From contig CADBAC010000264.1 of assembly GCA_902792495.1 (NCBI GenBank), positions 1 through 5,029 on the forward strand: a DNA stretch of 5,029 nt, read 5' to 3'. The notes beneath the pieces were generated by a model. It did no database searches and was not told where the DNA came from. It saw only the letters and a program-made list of their open reading frames with translations. Shown piece by piece: positions 1 through 5,029 of this stretch. Within the stretch, counting starts at the first letter, position 1. Each line of letters opens with the position of its first letter. This DNA comes from Ruminococcus flavefaciens (GTDB lineage Bacteria > Bacillota > Clostridia > Oscillospirales > Ruminococcaceae). The position numbers were made by a program, and so were the translations under genes.

Positions 1-928
1 CAAGGACAGCGGCGACGATCCTGATATTACCAATGGGATCAGAGTTTACGCAAAGGTAAGCCGTTCAGCTAGAAACGTCATTGTCGGCGGAAAAGGCATA
101 GGACGTATCACGAAACCGGGACTCGATCAGCCTGTAGGTGAAGCGGCTATCAATTCAGTTCCACGGAAAATGATAATTCAAGCCGTTTCGGAAGCCGCAG
201 AGGAACAGGACTACAACGGCGGTTTCCACATAGAGATATCCATTCCCGAGGGTGAAACTCTTGCACATAAGACGTTCAATCCGAGAATGGGCATAGAAGG
301 CGGAATTTCTGTCATCGGCACAACCGGCATCGTTGAACCCATGAGCAATTCAGCCCTTGTGGAGACTATCCGTGTTGAATCGAAAATGCGTAAAGCGGCA
401 GGCGATAGGTATGTGCTGGTAAATCTCGGAAACTACAGCGGCAGTTTCGTTGAGGATGAACTGGGACTTCCGCTTGACAGGAGCATTCAGTGCAGTAATT
501 TTATTGGTGATACTGTTGATATTGCCGCTGAGCTGGGATTTGACGGGATTCTCATTGTGGGACACATAGGCAAAATGGTCAAGGTCGGGGCAGGCATAAT
601 GAATACTCATTCATCTATGGCAGACGGCAGAATGGAGACTGTGATTACCTGCGGTGTTCTTGCAGGCATAGACGGCGGTATCCTTAAACGTGTTGTTGAC
701 TGCGTAACTGTTGATGCGGCGCTTGATATTATCCTTGAAGCAGGCGAGGAGAAGTATTTGCAGCTGCTGGATATTCTCGGCAAACGCATAGCATTTCACC
801 TTGAACACAGGGCTAAAGGTGCGCTTTTGGTCGGTTCGGTGGTGTTTTCGTACAAGCATCCCTTTCTGTTGAAGAACGGTTCGGCAGATGATCTTATAAA
901 TGCAATTTCGGAGGAGAGCAATGGTTGA
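1..928 (+). CDS. cbiD: Cobalt-precorrin-5B C1-methyltransferase CbiD, 5' end outside the window
   Basis: CbiD uses SAM to methylate C1 of cobalt-precorrin-5B, giving cobalt-precorrin-6A in anaerobic B12 synthesis. It is a cytosolic enzyme. The frame is open from base 2 to the TGA at 926-928, giving 308 visible residues; I estimate that 60-70 N-terminal residues lie upstream, from the usual family length of about 360-380. The ATG at 170 is internal, because typical CbiD sequence continues upstream of it: KDSGDDPDITNG at 2-37 and a GIGRITKPGLDQPVGEA stretch at about 90-145. Further family blocks are NPRMGIEGGISVIGTTGIVEP (about 280-342), GNYSGSFVEDELGLP (about 428-472), and GHIGKMVKVGAGIMNTHS (about 560-612). 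The gene ends inside the start of cbiF with an 8-bp overlap. CbiD is specific to the cobalt-early route and acts directly after CbiG. The visible part shows no damage. Confidence 0.97.
   Translation, partial: KDSGDDPDITNGIRVYAKVSRSARNVIVGGKGIGRITKPGLDQPVGEAAINSVPRKMIIQAVSEAAEEQDYNGGFHIEISIPEGETLAHKTFNPRMGIEGGISVIGTTGIVEPMSNSALVETIRVESKMRKAAGDRYVLVNLGNYSGSFVEDELGLPLDRSIQCSNFIGDTVDIAAELGFDGILIVGHIGKMVKVGAGIMNTHSSMADGRMETVITCGVLAGIDGGILKRVVDCVTVDAALDIILEAGEEKYLQLLDILGKRIAFHLEHRAKGALLVGSVVFSYKHPFLLKNGSADDLINAISEESNG
910..914 (+). promoter_or_regulatory. Ribosome binding site of cbiF
   Basis: GGAGG lies 6 bases before the ATG at 921, inside the last codons of cbiD. It decides the start. An in-frame ATG at 900 lies upstream of this site, has no comparable site of its own, and would add seven residues ahead of the conserved N-terminal VDFVGAGCG. 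Confidence 0.85.
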
Positions 929-1676
929 TTTTGTCGGTGCAGGCTGCGGTGCGGCTGACCTTATAACTCTGAGGGGAAAACGTCTTATCGAAGAAGCAGA
1001 CGTTATTATTTATGCAGGTTCGCTGGTTAATCCCGAACTTCTCGGCTATGCAAAGGACGGCTGTCAGGTGCATAACAGCGCATACATGGACCTTGATAAG
1101 GTAATTGAAGTCATGGTAAAAGCTGAGTCCGAGGGCAAAAGAACAGTCCGCCTTCACACCGGCGATCCTTCTCTTTACGGTGCGATACGTGAGCAGATGG
1201 ACCGTCTTGACAAGCTTGGCATTGAGTATAATGTCTGCCCGGGAGTGAGTTCATTCTGCGGTGCGGCTGCGGCATTGAAAGCCGAGTACACACTTCCCGA
1301 TGTATCGCAGACAGTCATAATTACCCGAATGGCAGGACGTACTCCCGTCCCCGAAAAGGAATCCATCGAAAGTCTTGCCGCTCACCACGCAACTATGGTG
1401 ATCTTTCTAAGTACAGGGATGCTGAAAGAGCTTTCGGAACGTCTTATCAGCGGCGGATATTCGCCCGATTCTCCTGCGGCTATCGTCTACAAAGCAAGCT
1501 GGGAGGACGAAAAAGTCATGCGCTGTACTGTTTCGCAGCTTGCTGAAACTGCTGAAAAAAACGGCATTCGCAAAACTGCACTCATTACAGTCGGTGATTT
1601 CCTCGGTGATGATTATTCTCTGTCAAAACTGTACGACAAGACCTTTGAAACTGAATTCAGAAAGGCTGAGATATGA
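921..1676 (+). CDS. cbiF: Cobalt-precorrin-4 C11-methyltransferase CbiF/CobM
   Basis: CbiF transfers a methyl group from SAM to C11 of cobalt-precorrin-4, yielding cobalt-precorrin-5A, the substrate of CbiG. The protein is 251 residues, the normal length, and belongs to the tetrapyrrole (corrin/porphyrin) methyltransferase fold. Visible family motifs are the N-terminal glycine-rich VGAGCGAADLITL (residues 5-17), AGSLV (32-36), the SAM-site loop GDPSLYG (81-87), PGVSSF (107-112) and TRMAGRTPVP (135-144). The last two, with the TGDPSLYGAI context, separate CbiF/CobM from the CbiL, CbiH and CbiE relatives. The start at 921 is set by the GGAGG at 910-914 and overlaps the cbiD end by 8 bp. The stop TGA (1674-1676) overlaps the cbiG start as ATGA. 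Aerobic bacteria use the homologue CobM on precorrin-4; neighbouring CbiD and CbiG make the cobalt substrate the better reading. Confidence 0.97.
   Translation: MVDFVGAGCGAADLITLRGKRLIEEADVIIYAGSLVNPELLGYAKDGCQVHNSAYMDLDKVIEVMVKAESEGKRTVRLHTGDPSLYGAIREQMDRLDKLGIEYNVCPGVSSFCGAAAALKAEYTLPDVSQTVIITRMAGRTPVPEKESIESLAAHHATMVIFLSTGMLKELSERLISGGYSPDSPAAIVYKASWEDEKVMRCTVSQLAETAEKNGIRKTALITVGDFLGDDYSLSKLYDKTFETEFRKAEI
1661..1665 (+). promoter_or_regulatory. Probable ribosome binding site of cbiG
   Basis: AAAGG lies 7 bases before the ATG at 1673. It is weaker than the sites of cbiF and cbiET. Together with the 4-bp ATGA overlap it supports 1673 as the original cbiG start. Confidence 0.6.
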
Positions 1677-1697
1677 AAACAGCCATTATTTCCCTTA

Positions 1698-1755
1698 CCG
1701 AAAACGGCAGAGTCCTGTCTGCTGAGCCGAAAACGGCAGAGTCCTGTCTGCTGAG
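1698..1755 (+). repeat. Perfect tandem duplication, two 29-bp copies, inside cbiG
   Basis: Bases 1698-1726 and 1727-1755 are identical over all 29 positions and directly adjacent. The match stops exactly at both ends (1697 A against 1726 G; 1727 C against 1756 A), so no microhomology flanks the breakpoints. The unit begins CCGAAAACGG and ends CTGCTGAG. Its length is not a multiple of 3, which causes the cbiG frameshift. Each copy holds a small inverted repeat: CGGCAGA at 1705-1711 can pair with TCTGCTG at 1718-1724 across a 6-base loop, with one G-T wobble, and the same occurs at 1734-1753. Confidence 0.97.
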
Positions 1756-1854
1756 ATAAAAGCTTATCTTTCGGATATTGCGGATGTTCGGCGCTATTGC
1801 TTTGTTAAGCACACAGACGGTGATGCAGAGGGATTTGACAGCATTTCTTCCCTT

Positions 1855-2739
1855 GTGGGTGAGGTGTTCACAAGTGTGGGAGCGATAGTTTTTGTGTGTG
1901 CCTGCGGAATTGCGGTTCGTGCAATTGCACCCTTTATCAGATCAAAAACCACAGATCCTGCTGTCATTGTCATTGACGAAAAGGGAAGATTCGTTATACC
2001 TGTGCTGTCGGGACATATCGGCGGCGCAAACAGACTTGCTGAGATAATTGCCGAAAAACTGGGAGCCGCAGCTGCTGTGACGACTGCCACGGATTCGGGA
2101 AAGCTCTTTTCTCCCGACAGCTTTGCGGCTGCAAACGGGCTTATCATCACCGATATGACAGCAGCAAAAGAGGCGGCGGCTGCACTTGTTGACGGCGAAA
2201 AAGTCGGATTCTGTTCGCAGTATCCTCATTCTGAACTTCCCGATGAATTATCAGCTGACGGCGGATTCCGTACAGGCATTGTTGTAAGCGCTGATATTTC
2301 ACTGAGACCTTATCCCGTGACACTTACTCTCGTCCCGAAAAATATCGTTGTCGGCATAGGATGCAAGCGTGGGACTTCCTTTGAAGTCATCGAAAATGCA
2401 GTAAACAGCGTATTTGCGGAATCCGGTATCGACATCGCAAGAATATGCAAAGCTGCGACTATCAATATCAAGGCTGACGAACAGGGACTGCAGCGATTCT
2501 GCGGATCTCATCATATAACTCTGCAAACCTACACCGCTGATGAACTGATGAAAGCTGAGGGCGAATTTGAAAGTTCGCCTTTTGTACTGAAAACTGTCGG
2601 TGCTGACAATGTTTGTGAGAGAAGTGCTGTTCTGTGCAGCGGCGGAAAGCTTGTCATTAGTAAAACGGCCTGTGGAGGAGTAACTGTTGCTGCGGCGGAA
2701 ATGCCGGTATATCTTGATCTTGAAAGGAAAATTCTATGA
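1855..2739 (+). CDS. Residual reading frame of CbiG lacking the first 51 residues
   Basis: If the duplication is real, the longest downstream cbiG frame with a standard initiator starts at the GTG at 1855 and gives 294 residues. It keeps most of the N-terminal domain (ACGIAVR, GHIGGAN), the middle domain and the whole C-terminal domain. It loses the leading strand-helix segment containing AIISLTENGRVLSAEIKAYL. I see no ribosome binding site before 1855; the upstream bases are pyrimidine-rich. In the intact gene this codon is an internal valine. The frame is open back to a TGA at 1723-1725, but that stretch offers only non-standard starts (CTG 1744, ATA 1756). An automatic annotation would probably report this ORF as a CbiG. 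I regard it as a fragment of the disrupted gene, not as an independent gene; whether it is translated or active cannot be read from sequence. Confidence 0.45.
   Translation: MGEVFTSVGAIVFVCACGIAVRAIAPFIRSKTTDPAVIVIDEKGRFVIPVLSGHIGGANRLAEIIAEKLGAAAAVTTATDSGKLFSPDSFAAANGLIITDMTAAKEAAAALVDGEKVGFCSQYPHSELPDELSADGGFRTGIVVSADISLRPYPVTLTLVPKNIVVGIGCKRGTSFEVIENAVNSVFAESGIDIARICKAATINIKADEQGLQRFCGSHHITLQTYTADELMKAEGEFESSPFVLKTVGADNVCERSAVLCSGGKLVISKTACGGVTVAAAEMPVYLDLERKIL
2723..2728 (+). promoter_or_regulatory. Probable ribosome binding site of cbiH
   Basis: AAAGGA lies 7 bases before the ATG at 2736. It gives cbiH some capacity to start independently, which matters because upstream translation of cbiG is broken by the duplication. 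Confidence 0.6.
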
Positions 2740-3464
2740 AGCTTTACGTTGTGGGAATAGGCTGCGGAAACAGAAACGGCATGACTGTCGGTGCGGAAAA
2801 GGCTGTGCTTGAAAGTGATATAATTGTCGGATATACGGTCTACGCCGAGCAGATAAAGCGGATGTATCCGGAAAAGGAGTGTATGTCCACGGGAATGAAG
2901 CAGGAAACGGAACGTGTTGAACTTGCCCTGAGACTTGCCTCAGAGGGAAAAACTGTATCCCTTGTTTGCAGCGGAGACAGCGAACTTTACGGTATGGCAG
3001 GCCTTGCTCTGGAACTTGCTGTGAAGTATCCCGATGTGGACGTTGAAACTGTTGCAGGTGTATCTGCGGCTTTCAGCGGAGGTGCTGTCCTTGGTTCGCC
3101 CCTCACATACGATACAGCTATAATTAGCCTTTCGGACCTTCTTACTCCCACCAAGAAAATAGAGAAAAGGCTGAGATGTGCCGCTGACGGCGACTTTGTC
3201 ATTGTGCTGTACAATCCATCATCCAAAAAGAGAGCGGACTATCTGAAAAAAGCCTGCGATATCATTCTTGAATACAGATCACCTGATACCGTTTGCGGAT
3301 ACGTCAGAAACATCGGCCGTGACGGCGAGGAAAGCCGTTTGCTTACGCTTTCACAGCTGAGAGATACAAGCGTTGATATGTTCACCACCGTGTTCATCGG
3401 TTCGTCTGAGACTAAGATCATCGGCGGAAAAATGGTCACTCCGAGAGGTTACAGAAATGTCTGA
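2736..3464 (+). CDS. cbiH: Cobalt-factor III C17-methyltransferase CbiH/CobJ
   Basis: CbiH methylates C17 of cobalt-factor III with SAM and drives contraction of the macrocycle, forming cobalt-precorrin-4 with its delta-lactone, the substrate of CbiF. The protein is 242 residues, the normal length of single-domain CbiH, without the C-terminal iron-sulphur extension seen in some homologues. Motifs are VGIGCGN (6-12), GYTVY (32-36), STGMKQE (51-57), the SAM loop SGDSELYGMAG (79-89), GVSAAFSGGAVLGSPLTYDT (108-127), SLSDLLTP (131-138), YNPSSKKR (159-166) and TPRGY (235-239). The SLSDLLTP and YNPSSKKR blocks are characteristic of CobJ/CbiH among the tetrapyrrole methyltransferases. In the SAM loop, Ser-Glu stands where small residues such as Ala-Gly or Pro-Gly are more usual, probably tolerated. 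It starts at the ATGA overlap with cbiG and ends 8 bp inside cbiJ. Confidence 0.97.
   Translation: MKLYVVGIGCGNRNGMTVGAEKAVLESDIIVGYTVYAEQIKRMYPEKECMSTGMKQETERVELALRLASEGKTVSLVCSGDSELYGMAGLALELAVKYPDVDVETVAGVSAAFSGGAVLGSPLTYDTAIISLSDLLTPTKKIEKRLRCAADGDFVIVLYNPSSKKRADYLKKACDIILEYRSPDTVCGYVRNIGRDGEESRLLTLSQLRDTSVDMFTTVFIGSSETKIIGGKMVTPRGYRNV
3444..3448 (+). promoter_or_regulatory. Ribosome binding site of cbiJ
   Basis: AGAGG lies 8 bases before the ATG at 3457, in the last codons of cbiH. It supports 3457 over an in-frame ATG at 3373, which would add 28 residues unlike any part of the reductase family and overlap cbiH by 92 bp. Confidence 0.7.
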
Positions 3465-4212
3465 TATCCTTATTTTCGGCGGAACTACCGAAGGCCGTGA
3501 ACTTGCACAGTTCTGCGCTGACAGCGGAATAACGGCTGATATCTGTGTTGCTACGGATTATGGTGCAAAAGTTCTGCCGAAGTCGGAATTTCTGAAGATC
3601 AGGATCTGCAGACTAGACTGCGATGATATGAAAGATCTGATGATGAACGGCTATAAAATGGTCATTGACGCTACTCATCCTTTTGCCGAAGAAGTCACAA
3701 AGAATATCCGCTCAGCCTGCGATTCTACAGGAAATGTGTATTACCGTCTGCTTAGGGAGGAAACGGAAGTGACATACGGCTTAAAGGTAAGGAGTATGGA
3801 CGAACTTGTGGAGGTGCTCAACATATCGGACGGGATCATTCTCAGCACTCTCGGAAGCAAGGAAGCAGGAAAACTGACCGAGGTAAGGGATTTCCGGGAT
3901 CGTATATGGATAAGGGCACTTCCTGATGATAAAGTAAGGGAAATGTGCGTTTCACTTGGCTATGATAAAAATAAACTTATCCTTGAAAAAGGGCCGTTCT
4001 CCGCTGAACAGAATCTGCGCCATATAAAGCTTAGCGGTGCAGATATCGTTGTTACGAAGGAAAGCGGAAGTGCAGGCGGATATACCGAAAAAGCAGAGGC
4101 GGCAAAGCTGTGCGGTGCAGCACTTGTAACGGTAGTTCGCCCCGAAGAAACAGGGCTGTCGATGGCCGGGATTCAGCAGTTGCTGTTGCAGTCAAAGGAG
4201 GTGCGGATGTGA
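3457..4212 (+). CDS. cbiJ: Cobalt-precorrin-6A reductase CbiJ/CobK
   Basis: This enzyme reduces the macrocycle of cobalt-precorrin-6A to cobalt-precorrin-6B with a nicotinamide cofactor; characterised anaerobic-route enzymes use NADH. The chosen start gives 251 residues beginning MSDILIFGGTTEGRELAQF, a textbook CobK/CbiJ N-terminus. Motifs are the nucleotide-binding GGTTEGR (8-14), DATHPFA (71-77), YYRLLRE (95-101), TLGSKE (131-136), KGPFSAEQN (178-186) and TKESGSAGG followed by TEKAEAA (200-216). These cover the two Rossmann-like halves of the family in order. It overlaps cbiH by 8 bp. Its TGA (4210-4212) overlaps the GTG start of the next gene. Its product feeds CbiT, encoded in the fused gene directly downstream. 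Confidence 0.96.
   Translation: MSDILIFGGTTEGRELAQFCADSGITADICVATDYGAKVLPKSEFLKIRICRLDCDDMKDLMMNGYKMVIDATHPFAEEVTKNIRSACDSTGNVYYRLLREETEVTYGLKVRSMDELVEVLNISDGIILSTLGSKEAGKLTEVRDFRDRIWIRALPDDKVREMCVSLGYDKNKLILEKGPFSAEQNLRHIKLSGADIVVTKESGSAGGYTEKAEAAKLCGAALVTVVRPEETGLSMAGIQQLLLQSKEVRM
4194..4203 (+). promoter_or_regulatory. Very strong ribosome binding site of cbiET
   Basis: AAAGGAGGTG contains the full AAGGAGGTG complement of the 16S rRNA 3' end. Its GGAGG core ends 7 bases before the GTG at 4209. It lies inside the final codons of cbiJ and fixes the non-ATG start of the next gene. The next in-frame ATG, at 4236, would cut into the conserved GIGMGGDG motif. Confidence 0.88.
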
Positions 4213-5029
4213 AGATAAATATTATCGGGATAGGCATGGGCGGAGACGGTACTCTCACTGAAAAAGCAAGGGAAGCGATCTCAGCATCCGATCTTCTGAT
4301 AGGTGCGGAGCGAATGCTTGAAGGGTTCAGAAATGCCGATATACCATGTGTTTCGGAGTACAGGCCGAATGAGATAACTCATATCATAAAAGAACGGTCG
4401 CCCGAAAAAGTATCAGTGCTGATGTCAGGAGACTGCGGTTTTTACAGCGGTGCAAAAAAGCTGATAAAGGCACTGGATGAACCAGATGTTACAGTAATAA
4501 GCGGCATTTCAACTCCTGTATATTTCTGCGCAAAGCTAAAAATGGACTGGTCGGATATGCATTTTGTAAGCCTTCACGGTCAGCGTGGAAATATAGCAAG
4601 GAATGTCAGTGCACACGAAAAAACGTTTTTTCTTCTGGGCGGTGACATTACAGCTGATGAACTTTGCAGGCATCTTTGCAGTTACGGTCTCGGAAAAGTT
4701 GAGGTGCACATCGGTGTGGATCTTTCTTATGGCGATGAGCGGATAATAAGCGGAACAGCCGAAGAAATCGCTGTCGGAGACAGGATAGACGGCCTTACTG
4801 CTCTTATCGCCGTGAATCACGACTTCGAGAAATACCTGAGAACCGCCATCTCTGACGAGGAGTTTGTCAGAGGAAAGGTGCCTATGACTAAGTCGGAGGT
4901 ACGTGGAGCAATAGTCAGCGGACTCAACATCGGCAGGAACAGCGTCTGCTGGGATATCGGCTGCGGAACGGGTTCGGTCTCGGTGGAAATGGCGATGCGC
5001 TGCACGGACGGTATGGTTTATGCGGTGGA
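4209..5029 (+). CDS. cbiET: Fused cobalt-precorrin-7 C5- and cobalt-precorrin-6B C15-methyltransferase CbiET, 3' end outside the window
   Basis: The frame is open from GTG 4209 to the right edge: 273 complete codons and no stop. Residues 1 to about 205 are a CbiE domain of the tetrapyrrole methyltransferase fold, with GIGMGGDGTLT (7-17), GAERML (32-37), SGDCGFYSGAKKL (73-85), SGISTPVYFCAKL (98-110) and SLHGQ (121-125). After a short linker, a CbiT domain begins near residue 214 with the typical SDEEFVRGKVPMTKSEVR (215-232) and the SAM-binding motif I DIGCGTG (249-255); the rest of CbiT is cut off. CbiT methylates C15 and decarboxylates the C12 acetate; CbiE methylates C5, giving cobalt-precorrin-8. 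The same fusion is CobL in aerobic bacteria and also occurs in Firmicutes. Cys76 stands where many relatives have Pro in GDPG. The gene overlaps cbiJ by 4 bp (GTGA). Confidence 0.95.
   Translation, partial: MKINIIGIGMGGDGTLTEKAREAISASDLLIGAERMLEGFRNADIPCVSEYRPNEITHIIKERSPEKVSVLMSGDCGFYSGAKKLIKALDEPDVTVISGISTPVYFCAKLKMDWSDMHFVSLHGQRGNIARNVSAHEKTFFLLGGDITADELCRHLCSYGLGKVEVHIGVDLSYGDERIISGTAEEIAVGDRIDGLTALIAVNHDFEKYLRTAISDEEFVRGKVPMTKSEVRGAIVSGLNIGRNSVCWDIGCGTGSVSVEMAMRCTDGMVYAV
4617..4632. repeat. 16-bp perfect palindrome of A6 and T6 tracts within cbiE
   Basis: GAAAAAACGTTTTTTC reads the same on both strands. It encodes Glu-Lys-Thr-Phe-Phe plus the first base of a Leu codon, so it may be a chance product of coding for a basic residue followed by a hydrophobic strand. 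The frame continues intact through it. Confidence 0.6.

Larger units (their letters stand above)
1673..2739 (+). pseudogene. cbiG: Cobalt-precorrin-5A hydrolase CbiG, frameshifted by a 29-bp tandem duplication
   Basis: CbiG opens the delta-lactone of cobalt-precorrin-5A and releases the two-carbon fragment as acetaldehyde, giving cobalt-precorrin-5B. The original start is the ATG at 1673, which overlaps the cbiF stop and begins MKTAIISLTENGRVLSAE, a normal CbiG N-terminus. The frame then shifts at the duplication and ends at TAA 1757-1759 after 28 codons. Removing one 29-bp copy joins this N-terminus to IKAYLSDIADV and gives 345 residues, the usual CbiG length. In restored numbering the CbiG N-terminal domain carries ACGIAVRAIAP (67-77) and the hallmark GHIGGAN (104-110). 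A middle domain spans about 125-210. The C-terminal CobE/CbiG domain shows GIGCKRGT (218-225) and DNVCERSA (302-309). No other lesion is visible, so the mutation looks recent or artefactual. The TGA at 2737-2739 overlaps the cbiH start. Confidence 0.88.

Noticed and set aside
900..920. ATG at 900 as the cbiF start
   Set aside because: It lies upstream of the GGAGG at 910-914 and has no such site itself. The start at 921 has ideal spacing and yields the family's usual N-terminus.
170..928. ATG at 170 as the start of cbiD
   Set aside because: The same frame is open to the left edge and encodes conserved CbiD sequence (KDSGDDPD and GRITKPGLDQPVGE), so the true start lies outside the window.
1651..1660. 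Palindrome CTGAATTCAG near the cbiF end as an operator
   Set aside because: It is short, lies within coding sequence, and has no nearby promoter; chance is enough.
1540..1725. Forward 61-codon frame spanning the cbiF end and first repeat copy
   Set aside because: It is an out-of-frame reading of cbiF and cbiG. Its stop at 1723-1725 merely reflects the alternative frame of the repeat.
1705..1753. Hairpins in the repeat as a transcription terminator
   Set aside because: The stems are short, contain a wobble pair and are not followed by a T run.
1727..1760. Programmed -1 frameshift signal in the second repeat copy
   Set aside because: The A4 run (1730-1733) does not form a slippery heptamer in the cbiG frame, and the hairpin begins too close to it. 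A -1 shift here would restore the frame, but signals are lacking.
3373..3456. ATG at 3373 as the cbiJ start
   Set aside because: The extra 28 residues come from the cbiH reading region in another frame and are unlike the reductase; 3457 has its own binding site.
350..5005. Reverse-strand open frames of 60-118 codons throughout the window
   Set aside because: All lie opposite well-conserved cobalamin genes, match no family I recognise, and have no sign of independent expression. They are by-products of codon usage on the coding strand.

Overview
The window is one gene-packed stretch of a cobalamin (vitamin B12) corrin-ring operon, all on the + strand, with no intergenic DNA. In order: the 3' part of cbiD, then cbiF (cobM), cbiG, cbiH (cobJ), cbiJ (cobK), and the 5' part of a fused cbiE-cbiT gene that runs off the right edge. 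CbiD and CbiG together mark the anaerobic (early cobalt insertion) pathway. The organism is therefore most likely an anaerobe or facultative anaerobe. Gene arrangement, strong AGGAGG-type ribosome binding sites and protein flavour suggest a clostridial Firmicute of the Ruminococcus/Oscillospiraceae kind. That assignment is inference from pattern only.

The enzymes act consecutively on cobalt-corrinoid intermediates. CbiH contracts the ring and methylates C17, CbiF methylates C11, CbiG opens the delta-lactone and releases acetaldehyde, CbiD methylates C1, CbiJ reduces the macrocycle, CbiT methylates C15 with decarboxylation, and CbiE methylates C5. Every gene junction overlaps: 8 bp at cbiD/cbiF and cbiH/cbiJ, and 4 bp (ATGA or GTGA) at cbiF/cbiG, cbiG/cbiH and cbiJ/cbiET. 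This indicates one polycistronic mRNA with translational coupling. No promoter, riboswitch, terminator, RNA gene, CRISPR array or mobile element is visible. The operon's control region must lie outside the window.

The striking feature is in cbiG. A perfect 29-bp tandem duplication (1698-1726 and 1727-1755) lies 25 bases after the first base of the start codon. Because 29 is not a multiple of 3, translation from the natural start ends at a TAA (1757-1759) after 28 codons, while the rest of cbiG stays intact in another frame. Removing one copy restores a 345-residue CbiG. As written, the cell would lack the first 51 residues of CbiG or the whole protein, which would interrupt the pathway in its middle. 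This may be a real recent mutation, a reversible on/off variant, or an assembly artefact. Nothing else in the window looks like an undescribed system.
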